A DNA stretch of 64,000 nt from Confluentibacter flavum (lineage in GTDB: Bacteria; Bacteroidota; Bacteroidia; Flavobacteriales; Flavobacteriaceae). A model generated the notes under the pieces. The model was not told the DNA's origin and made no database searches. It saw nothing but the letters and a program-made list of their open reading frames with translations. This document shows, piece after piece, positions 18,374-26,458 of this stretch. The stretch covers positions 124,001 to 188,000 of the forward strand of contig NZ_PJEO01000050.1 in assembly GCF_002843175.1 (NCBI RefSeq), given 5' to 3'. The translations under genes were made by a program, and so were the position numbers. Positions within the stretch are counted from its first letter, which is position 1. The number at the start of each line of letters is the position of its first letter.

Positions 18374-19333
18374 ATGAAAATTGGCGTTCTACTCACACCT
18401 ATGTCCCATCATAACCTTAAACTGGTTAGTCAAGTCGGAGCAACGGATATTATTATTAGCTACCCAGGTTTGAATTTAAATGAACTCCTCAAGCGGCAAA
18501 AACAAGTGCAGAAATATGGAATGACGATATCCTGTATTGAGCGTTTGATACCCACTTTGAAGTTCGTACACAATCTTGAGGGTGCAGATGAACAAATTGA
18601 AGGATTTAAAACTTTATTACGGAATATGGGCAAAGCCGGTGTTAAGACATTGTGTTATAGTTGGATGCCCGATGATGATTGGCAACGGACTTCATTAAAT
18701 GTTGTTGAAAGGGGGGGTGCGCTTACAACAGGTTTCGACATGTGTAATCTCAATAACGCAAAAGTTCCAACAAAAACTGGTTATTCCCTACCTGAAGATT
18801 TTGTTCACACGACTGCGGATGAACTATGGCGAAACCTGGAAAATTTCTTAAAAGAAGTAGTCCCTGTTGCAGAGGAATCGGGTGTGAATCTTGCCCTTCA
18901 TCCGGATGACCCGCCCGTGGAAAATTTGGCTGGTCAAGACCGAATTATAACTTCTCCCGAGGCTATGCAACGTGCTGTTGAACTGGTGCCATCGGAATTC
19001 AATGGTATCTGTTTTTGCCAAGGAACATTTGCATCCAAGGGAGGAATTGACATTCCGAGTGCAATCGAAAGATTGTCAGCTTATATCACTATGGCTCATT
19101 TTAGAGATGTAAAAGGACAGATGCCTTCTTTCCAGGAAACCTTTATAGACAATGGTAAAACGGATATGGCGTCTTGTATGGCAGCCTATTTAAAGTGTCC
19201 TAGGGAGTTTGTGATTCGTCCAGATCATGTACCTACACTTGATGGTGAAGGAGACGATAACCCAGGTTATCAAACTTTGGGTAGAATTCATGCGATTGGC
19301 TATATGCAGGGTCTTTTGCACGCTTTGAGATGA
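18374..19333 (+). CDS. uxuA: Mannonate dehydratase
   Basis: A 319-residue TIM-barrel protein of the UxuA family. Metal-site motifs visible are LALHPDDPP (about 174), ICFCQGTF (about 216), AHFRDVKG (about 243) and the C-terminal RPDHVP (about 285), all expected for D-mannonate dehydratase, which makes 2-keto-3-deoxygluconate (KDG). It is somewhat shorter than the E. coli enzyme (394 residues), as is common in Bacteroidota forms. Together with the upstream SDR and symporter it gives a glucuronate/fructuronate-to-KDG branch in the cytoplasm. KduI and KduD encoded at 56.4-58.1 kb make the same product from unsaturated uronates, so both branches converge on KDG. Confidence 0.9.
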   Translation: MKIGVLLTPMSHHNLKLVSQVGATDIIISYPGLNLNELLKRQKQVQKYGMTISCIERLIPTLKFVHNLEGADEQIEGFKTLLRNMGKAGVKTLCYSWMPDDDWQRTSLNVVERGGALTTGFDMCNLNNAKVPTKTGYSLPEDFVHTTADELWRNLENFLKEVVPVAEESGVNLALHPDDPPVENLAGQDRIITSPEAMQRAVELVPSEFNGICFCQGTFASKGGIDIPSAIERLSAYITMAHFRDVKGQMPSFQETFIDNGKTDMASCMAAYLKCPREFVIRPDHVPTLDGEGDDNPGYQTLGRIHAIGYMQGLLHALR

Positions 19334-19477
19334 TTCTTATAATCTGAACAGTAAAATGTTCTCCAAGTTCTATTATACTATAGAATCCGATTTAGTATCC
19401 AAGAGGTCAATCTAATTTGTGACGATAAGTACAATTAACACCAGGGAGTTCATTAATTAAATCTTATTAATAAAGAG

Positions 19478-20677
19478 TTATTCTGGCCCTTTTCTTAATA
19501 ACGCCTCCAAAAAATAATAGTCCGCATAATTTAAGGGAACATCGATCTCACTATTGCCCGGAAGATGGCCTGTTGAATGTTTAAGAAGAAATCCACCGTT
19601 TTCTCCCTTCGAAGCCAAATATTTTGGTGAACTCAAGTTTTTGATGATTTGATCCGCCAAATTGGTATACTTCTTCTTTAATGACTGGTCCACGAAGGTA
19701 GCGAGTTCGTAAAGAGCAGATGCGGTAATGGCTCCTGCTGAGGCATCTTTAGGAGTGTTTTCCTTTTTATCCACATCATAATCCCAATAGGGGATTTTAT
19801 CTTTAGGTAATTCCGGATGCTCACTTATAAAGGAAGCAATTTTAATGGCCTGCTCCAAGTATTTGGGGTCTTTTGTTTCTCGATAGCACATGGTATACCC
19901 ATAAAGCCCCCAAGCCTGTCCTCTGGCCCAAGAAGATTCGTCGGAATAACCTTGGTGAGTATTCTTTTGGAGTACAGACCCTGTAGTGGGATCATAATCT
20001 ACAACGTGGTAAGAGCTATTGTCGTTTCGGAAATGGTTCTTTAAAGTAGTATCGGCATGGGAAACGGCAATTTTATAGTAGCTGCTGTCTCTTGAGATTC
20101 TGGTTGCATGAAATAAAATTTCTAAATTTATCATATTGTCAATTATGACTGGAAAATTCCATTTTGTGCTCCAATCCCAAGATTTTATGGCTCCAACTTT
20201 AGGGTTGAATCTTGTTGCTAAACTGGAGGCTGTGCTCACTATGACATTTTCATACTTCCCTGATTTAATATAATTCAATGCGGTACCGTAACTACATTCC
20301 ATAATAAAACCTAGGTCATGGGTACCTGTATGATATTTTATGGAATCGAGTTTTTCTGTGTAAAAGTAGGCTCTATCCTTCCATTTGGGGTCTTTTGTGA
20401 GTCCATACATGTTCCAGAGTGTACCAGGATAGAAGCCGCTGCACCAATCATATATATCAACCAATTCTACTTCGCCTTTTGTAAAGGTGCGTGGTGTAAA
20501 TTTAAGACGTTCTTTTGCGTGTCCTATATTTTTTTGAAGTGTGTCTAATTGGACTTCCATGTTCGGGATTAACGTAAGCCCTTCTGCACCAATTTGAGGC
20601 CCTTTGCAACTCATTGCAGAGGTTATGAGATATATAAACAATAAGAACATAGTATATTGTATGGTGGTTAGATTCAT
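19478..20677 (-). CDS. GH88 unsaturated glucuronyl hydrolase lipoprotein
   Basis: A 399-residue (alpha/alpha)6-barrel enzyme on the minus strand. The signal peptide ends at lipobox AMSC (C24). The family's two catalytic aspartates are visible as D121 in HDLGF and D180 in FPVIIDN, about 60 residues apart as in characterised GH88 enzymes, and the SWARGQAWGLYGY motif is present. GH88 removes the 4,5-unsaturated uronic acid left by polysaccharide lyases, releasing a product that KduI and KduD convert to KDG. Its presence implies that a lyase acts on the glycan upstream, although no clear lyase is in the window. It is convergent with uxuA and divergent from the esterase gene. Confidence 0.92.
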   Translation of the reverse strand: MNLTTIQYTMFLLFIYLITSAMSCKGPQIGAEGLTLIPNMEVQLDTLQKNIGHAKERLKFTPRTFTKGEVELVDIYDWCSGFYPGTLWNMYGLTKDPKWKDRAYFYTEKLDSIKYHTGTHDLGFIMECSYGTALNYIKSGKYENVIVSTASSLATRFNPKVGAIKSWDWSTKWNFPVIIDNMINLEILFHATRISRDSSYYKIAVSHADTTLKNHFRNDNSSYHVVDYDPTTGSVLQKNTHQGYSDESSWARGQAWGLYGYTMCYRETKDPKYLEQAIKIASFISEHPELPKDKIPYWDYDVDKKENTPKDASAGAITASALYELATFVDQSLKKKYTNLADQIIKNLSSPKYLASKGENGGFLLKHSTGHLPGNSEIDVPLNYADYYFLEALLRKGPE

Positions 20678-21385
20678 TTTGATTGGATTAAAAGTTAAAA
20701 TTCATTATTAAATAGTTGAAATTTTTTTAAATTATCTTGGAAATGTTTGCAGAAACCATAGGATAAGTGATTTTTGAACTAAATTTTTTAAAGAAATCAA
20801 AAATAAGAAAAAATAAGTAAAAGACTTTCATTAAATGATTAATTAATTTTTCAAATCCATAAATCTAGTAGTCATTTGCAGTTTACTATGCAAAAGTAAT
20901 AGGTTTTGCAATAAATTGGTTGGGGGTGTTGGGAATGAATTAATTTTAGTTATAGACTTCCATGGCTTTTTGTTTTCCTTATTGTTTTGAAATTTTGGAT
21001 AGTGATTTTGCTTAAGCCCAACGAGGGTGTATAAGGCATCTAAGTGTGGAGTGAAGAAGAGAGGGATGTAATTCATCTCATTTAAGCAAACTATTTGAAA
21101 TATAAAACCTTTCAAAAACTTTTATATTAATTTTAATAATATTAAATTTGATTTTTAATCCTTTTAAATTAGAGGAGTAAAATGGCATTATGCTTAATGG
21201 TCTGAGGTTATGGTAGCTTTAAAAAAGTGTAAAGATGAACTTTTTGAATTCGTTATAATACTTTTTGCTAGGGGATGCTATCCGATTTACAATGGGAGAT
21301 GCTTGATTCTTAAGTAAGCTTAACCCTTTTCAAATTGTACAAAGATTTTAGGATTTAAAGAATCTGGAGTGGTAAAAATAAAGAA
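20678..21385. other. Divergent promoter region between GH88 and esterase genes
   Basis: A 708-base A+T-rich region. On the minus strand at 21101-21112 it carries AAAGGTTTTATA, the same 12-base sequence found twice upstream of the DUF6786 gene. A CAAAAATA at 20798-20805 reads TATTTTTG on the minus strand, a -7-like box for the GH88 gene but without a visible -33 element. A 90-codon minus-strand frame at 20843-21115 shows no domain and has an unusual composition; I do not believe it. Confidence 0.5.
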
Positions 21386-23275
21386 ATGAACACATTTATT
21401 AAAAGGAGTGGGGTAGGAATACTAATTTTACTTATAGTCGGTATTGGTATTTTCTATTATACAAAAACCCCTCCTTATCAGGATTTGAGTCATTTTAGTA
21501 AAGTTTTCAATCGAAAAAAATCGTTTAGGGTCTACTTGCCTGAAGGCTATGGGGATTTCACCTCAAAGAAGTATCCCGTTATTTATTATTTTCATGGCTG
21601 GGGCGGACGCCATTATGAGGACAGTGCAAATTTAGCTTATGATTTGATTGGTAAGTTAGTGGACAAATACCAGATTATTTTGGTAATGCCAAACGGTCGG
21701 ATGGAAGAGTCCAATCCAAGGCCCTATAATATGGGCTACCATGAGCATATGGTCTACGAAGCCCAAATGAAGGATTATTTTACGGAATTGACGGGGTATA
21801 TTGATAGCAAATATCGAACCTTGGATAATAGGTGTGGAAGGGGGCTTATGGGGTTCAGTATGGGTGGCATGATGTCGTTTTATTTATCTGGAAAGTATCC
21901 AGATAAGATAGGTGCGGCGGTTAACATGTCAGGAAGTACGGAGTTTTATATTGGTACCCCAAGGAACTATACTTTTTATCCGTTGAAATATACATTTACT
22001 AATCTAAGTGATGTGCCGCTTCGTTTTCATAATAGTTCCCATGGAGAACTTTCAGGTCTTAATGAGGAGGTCAATAATGGTGTTGTTTGGGAAGGAAATT
22101 CGACTTATGAGTACTGGCAATTTAATGGAGGTCATGAAATTGATAAGCCTGGAAGAACGGATTCTTTTGAAAAAGCATTGGTCTTTATAGTTGATTACTT
22201 ACAAAAATGTATACCTCGAAAAGAAAGTTGGTCGCATTATGATCTATATGACAATTTTGAGGTTTGGGATTATAATGTTGAAAGCGATAAAAACCAACCA
22301 GGCTTCCTCTTTCTTTCAAACGTTTCCAAAAATGGATTTGGTTTTTATACAAATCAATGGCTTCCTAATGGGCCGACTCTAGGAAATGTCCAAACAACCG
22401 TAACTACAGGCCCAATCTATGAGCCAGCTACGATTTATTTCATAAAGGATTACAGTAGGAAAGATGGGGAGATCCATAATCGGCACCTTAAAAGTAATAT
22501 AAATGGTAGACTTCAATTCGAGTTTGATGGGGAGGGCCATGAAATAGGTATATATCAACAAGGGGGTGGCTCTAAATTAACCTTTGTGGATTATACAGTT
22601 GGAGAAAACGGAAAAATGCTCTGGGAGGGTGAGAATAAATTAAGTCTTAAAATCGTCAACCTTGGTGAAGCTGTTGAAGAAAATGAAGTCATTATTGTCA
22701 ATGTTGATTCCGGGGATGAAAGTGTGATTTTTGAACCTTCTTCCATTAAGGGTATTGTGGATCACAATGGAAACGTGAATATTCCTCCCATTATGGTTCA
22801 CTGCAACAAGAAACCGCCAAAAGACGGGAGTCCATTTGGGGTAAAGGTTCATCTAAAATTGCAATTGGACAATACCATATTTGAGAATGTGTTTTCGGTA
22901 CCTATTTTTTTTGATGTGCCTATATTTGAAAATTTAGCGATTGATGATGGTCGTTTTATAAAGGATACTATAGTGGGTGTGGGAAATGGGGACGGAATGG
23001 TATCTCCGGGCGAAGAAATTATGATTTATGCCGACGGACGTAGAACACAGCTCTACTATGACGACCCCTATATTATTGGGGAAAAATTGTTCGATGAAGC
23101 TTTGCCTGCTATTTGGCAAACAGATGGAATCACTTTTAGTTCTATTATTAGGATATCTGAAAATTGTCCCAAGGGTCATCAGTTGAAATTACTTGCCAAA
23201 AGCGAAACCAAATCAAACAATCCGATATCGAGAAGTGTGACGTGGGGTAGGATATACCTTGTAGTTGGAAAATAA
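21386..23275 (+). CDS. Esterase-D-like alpha/beta hydrolase with large C-terminal extension
   Basis: A 629-residue protein. An N-terminal hydrophobic helix (residues 10-25) exports or anchors it. The first 270 residues are an alpha/beta hydrolase of the esterase D / CE1 type: oxyanion region YYFHGWGG (about 68), nucleophile GFSMGG (S about 157) and the catalytic histidine in FNGGHEID (about 250). The remaining 350 residues look like beta-sandwich modules (for example a CARDB-like stretch LSLKIVNLGEAVEENEVIIV at about 420-440) with no enzyme motif I recognise. It may remove acyl groups from the target glycan in the periplasm, with the C-terminal part binding it. It heads a plus-strand run of several hydrolases. 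Confidence 0.78.
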   Translation: MNTFIKRSGVGILILLIVGIGIFYYTKTPPYQDLSHFSKVFNRKKSFRVYLPEGYGDFTSKKYPVIYYFHGWGGRHYEDSANLAYDLIGKLVDKYQIILVMPNGRMEESNPRPYNMGYHEHMVYEAQMKDYFTELTGYIDSKYRTLDNRCGRGLMGFSMGGMMSFYLSGKYPDKIGAAVNMSGSTEFYIGTPRNYTFYPLKYTFTNLSDVPLRFHNSSHGELSGLNEEVNNGVVWEGNSTYEYWQFNGGHEIDKPGRTDSFEKALVFIVDYLQKCIPRKESWSHYDLYDNFEVWDYNVESDKNQPGFLFLSNVSKNGFGFYTNQWLPNGPTLGNVQTTVTTGPIYEPATIYFIKDYSRKDGEIHNRHLKSNINGRLQFEFDGEGHEIGIYQQGGGSKLTFVDYTVGENGKMLWEGENKLSLKIVNLGEAVEENEVIIVNVDSGDESVIFEPSSIKGIVDHNGNVNIPPIMVHCNKKPPKDGSPFGVKVHLKLQLDNTIFENVFSVPIFFDVPIFENLAIDDGRFIKDTIVGVGNGDGMVSPGEEIMIYADGRRTQLYYDDPYIIGEKLFDEALPAIWQTDGITFSSIIRISENCPKGHQLKLLAKSETKSNNPISRSVTWGRIYLVVGK

Positions 23276-23571
23276 TGATCTGAAAAGGGCGTTTTTTCAT
23301 CTCGTTCTTTTGCTGGGGCTTATTTGTAATAAATGGCTGTCTAGATACTCCTTTAAATCATGGAATCTAGCATATTTAGTAACAGAGACAACTGCTCAAA
23401 TTTTTCTAGGAGTGAAAATGGGTCGGACAAAGATAGGAAAGGAGAGAATTTTTATGGTTGTGTGTTTTTTATCGGATGGGAGTGTCATTTAGAAATGCTT
23501 ATTAAATGAAATATTAATTTTTAAACTTTATTATGATAACTGAGATAATTAAAAATAATGGAAATGGCTAT

Positions 23572-26409
23572 ATGAACATCTTAACCAATATAATACAACT
23601 GGGATGTATTTTTGTATTGTTTTCCGTAAATGGTGTGTGGTCCCAGCCAAATCTAAATATTGAGGATCATTCAGGTTTTGATAGAGAAATGTGGCCCATA
23701 ACAGGCGGTATACCTTTTCCTAAAGGGGCGATTTTTGACATCAATCAAATTGGAATTGCTGGTGCTGTTTCCCAAAAAAGAATTCTTTCCCGTTGGTCCG
23801 ATGGGTCAATTAAATGGGTATTATTGGACTATCAAAAAGATCTGGGGGCAAATAGGAAAGCAATCGATCAGGTATTGTTATCAGAAAAGGAAACAAACGG
23901 GTTGGCCATGCATATGGAGACAGAAGATTTTATTACTGTGGATACTGGGATCCTGAAATTTTCAATCAGTAAAAGGATGTTTGGTTTTTTGGACGAAGCA
24001 TGGCTAGATCTAAATAAAAATGGTATCTATGAGCCTGATGAACAATTGGTCAATGGCAAAAGTGGCCAAAGTTATTTCATGGACTTGCAAACAACGAATC
24101 CAGTTAGGGCCACCACTCCATATTCAAACCGTAATTTGAGGTTGGGAACTTCCTTTCCGGCTACTAATGCTATCCCTACGATTGAAGGAGGGCCTGAATG
24201 GATGCGTAGCGAAGGAGGAGGGGAAGAGAGACGAAAGAAAGCTGCTGATGGCAAATACTCAGCAAAGGTCATTGAGGCTGGGCCACTTAGGACTGTTGTT
24301 GAAATTAAAGGACGTTTGGGGGCATCGGAAGAGGACAGTGATTATACCATTTGGGTACATGCTTATAAAGGAAAATCTTTTATAAGGGTGCAACATAACT
24401 TTGTTTTTAGAGGGGATCCACAAATCACCAATATCCGAAGAATGGGATTAAGTCTTCCTTTGAATTTCAAAACACCTCCTAGGTTTCAGGCTGCAGGATT
24501 GCCGAAAAGTGAATTTTTGAGCAAAAAGGATACGGCTTATCTTTTTAATACAGGGCCCCATAATGTGTTCAACCTAGAGCATAATGGATTTACTTTGGAC
24601 TGGGAAGTAGGGGTTGGAAAAAAAGTCACACAGGGAACCGAAAAGACCAGTGGCTGGATAGATGTTAGTTCGGATAAGTTTGGGGTTACCATTTCTATTA
24701 AGGATATGGCGTATATGTATCCCAAGGAACTATCTTATATAAGTGAGAACAAAACGCTGAATGCATGGCTCTGGCCTGATCATGGGGATCTGGTGCTGGA
24801 CCTTCGGGCATCTGGCTGGTCAAAGGGCATGCAGGGAGTAAGTTTTACGCATGATGTTTTTTACGCTTTTCATGGTCCTGAAGATCAAGAAAAGGAGGGT
24901 GTTTTTGCTTCATTAGCGGAGGATTCACCTCAGCCGTTCGTGAATCCAGAGTGGTATGGGTATAAAGGAACCAAAGCCGCGGGTATGATCATGCCGCAGG
25001 ACAATATTAAATTTCCTAAAACTGAAGCTTTTTTGGCCACAGGTACCACTTTTATTGATAGATCTGCTATTGAGTTTGGTTGGTTGGGAATGTTGAATTA
25101 TGGGGATATGATGTTTATGTATGCTTATCAAATTGGAAATAAGGATTTGGGAACATGGGGAATTTCCAATAGGAAGGATGATTATGACGGATGGAGAAGG
25201 GGTAATACAATGATAAGTTATCGGAAATTTATGCAATATCTGCGGACTGGTCAGTATGAATATTGGAAATCGGCATCGGCTCATCTTAAATTTATAAGGG
25301 ATGCTTTGATTAAACATTACAGTAGTGAAGATAGTACAGTAGTCGGTTTTGGACGGAGGCATTCGGCCTATTGGGGTGTTACACCCCAAGATGAAAATGA
25401 CCGAACCGGTGGCGTGGCGTGGGATGGATATGGCACTAATTGGCTTGGTCATTACTTGCACTGGAACTTAACAGGAGACTGGAGAACCTACGAAGTAATG
25501 AACGAAATAAGATCGGCATGGAATCACTGGGGAAACACGGACGTTGATCAACTTTCGGGAGGTGCCTACGTTGGTTTGAAAACATTTGGTAGTGTTGTTG
25601 GTTACGAACAGGCTAAAAAGGAAGCAGATAATTTTTTAGTTTCAGCGGTCAAACGAACATCGATCCCAGGAGATGAATGGAGAGACAATACATGGTTTAT
25701 GGGATATGGGCTTTATTTACAGGATGAGGAAGACCCCGTCGTGGAAGAGGCTATATTGGATTGGTGGAAGGCTAATAAACATAATAAGGATATGTGGGGG
25801 TTGTATTGGCACAGGGAATCTATGGCGGCAGTTTATTGGGCGGCACGTAACGAGAAGGAAATAAGGGAAAGTGTTTACAGCGAGCTCTCCACTTTGGGGA
25901 GTATAGAAAGTCAGGAGAGTCCAAGAATAACGGCACAAAGGACTTTATATGAGAATCTAGGAATATCGGGACTGTTTAATTGTGATATGGTATATTTGGC
26001 CAATGCGGTAGCTCCCAAATATTGGCGCGCAAAAGATGATATTATGCAATTACAATGGGATGAGCCATTGGGAATGGCCGTTATTGATCACTATCGGGAA
26101 TATGGGGAACCTTTTGCCCCACCCACCCATAAGGAAAAGGAGTTTGATGTAAGAGTCACCTCGAGTACCTCGAATACATTAGAGTTAATGGTTACCTTGA
26201 AAGCGCTGTCGGACATTCAGTTGGATGTACTTAATAAGACTGGAAAAGTTATTTGGCAATTTAAGAAGGAAGGTTTGCACAAAGGGGAGGTGCCGATTTC
26301 GTTTAAAGGAGATAGCGATCAGGAAATGGTTGAAGGATTGTCCGAAGTCTATTTTGTTCGGCTTCAGGTTGGCGACGATAGGATTATAAAAAAATTCACA
26401 TTATATTAA
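23572..26409 (+). CDS. Secreted exo-lyase-like (PcRGLX/YetA-type) protein with probable T9SS tail
   Basis: About 945 residues. I prefer the ATG at 23572 because it starts directly with a signal peptide (IIQLGCIFVLFSVNGVWSQ); the in-frame ATG at 23533 would add 13 polar residues. The opening WPITGGIPFPKG and WSDGSIKWVLLDYQ are typical of the beta-sandwich exo-rhamnogalacturonan-lyase-like proteins of the PcRGLX/YetA group, followed by a mixed beta and alpha-helical body. The last 75 residues (ELMVTLKALSDIQLDVLNK through RIIKKFTLY) resemble a type A C-terminal signal for the type IX secretion system. An exo-acting lyase or hydrolase on uronate-containing glycan fits the GH88 neighbour, but the activity is unproven. 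Confidence 0.72.
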   Translation: MNILTNIIQLGCIFVLFSVNGVWSQPNLNIEDHSGFDREMWPITGGIPFPKGAIFDINQIGIAGAVSQKRILSRWSDGSIKWVLLDYQKDLGANRKAIDQVLLSEKETNGLAMHMETEDFITVDTGILKFSISKRMFGFLDEAWLDLNKNGIYEPDEQLVNGKSGQSYFMDLQTTNPVRATTPYSNRNLRLGTSFPATNAIPTIEGGPEWMRSEGGGEERRKKAADGKYSAKVIEAGPLRTVVEIKGRLGASEEDSDYTIWVHAYKGKSFIRVQHNFVFRGDPQITNIRRMGLSLPLNFKTPPRFQAAGLPKSEFLSKKDTAYLFNTGPHNVFNLEHNGFTLDWEVGVGKKVTQGTEKTSGWIDVSSDKFGVTISIKDMAYMYPKELSYISENKTLNAWLWPDHGDLVLDLRASGWSKGMQGVSFTHDVFYAFHGPEDQEKEGVFASLAEDSPQPFVNPEWYGYKGTKAAGMIMPQDNIKFPKTEAFLATGTTFIDRSAIEFGWLGMLNYGDMMFMYAYQIGNKDLGTWGISNRKDDYDGWRRGNTMISYRKFMQYLRTGQYEYWKSASAHLKFIRDALIKHYSSEDSTVVGFGRRHSAYWGVTPQDENDRTGGVAWDGYGTNWLGHYLHWNLTGDWRTYEVMNEIRSAWNHWGNTDVDQLSGGAYVGLKTFGSVVGYEQAKKEADNFLVSAVKRTSIPGDEWRDNTWFMGYGLYLQDEEDPVVEEAILDWWKANKHNKDMWGLYWHRESMAAVYWAARNEKEIRESVYSELSTLGSIESQESPRITAQRTLYENLGISGLFNCDMVYLANAVAPKYWRAKDDIMQLQWDEPLGMAVIDHYREYGEPFAPPTHKEKEFDVRVTSSTSNTLELMVTLKALSDIQLDVLNKTGKVIWQFKKEGLHKGEVPISFKGDSDQEMVEGLSEVYFVRLQVGDDRIIKKFTLY

Positions 26410-26458
26410 TTTCATTATTATGCCTATATACCGGGTTCAATTATTAAAATTTTACTAT

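Noticed and set aside
20843-21115. Minus-strand frame of 90 codons between GH88 and esterase genes
   Set aside because: Low-complexity composition rich in N, K and L, no domain, and it lies in a divergent promoter region.
23265-23492. Plus-strand TTG-started frame of 75 codons after the esterase gene
   Set aside because: It overlaps the end of the esterase gene, uses a TTG start and has no recognisable features; likely chance.
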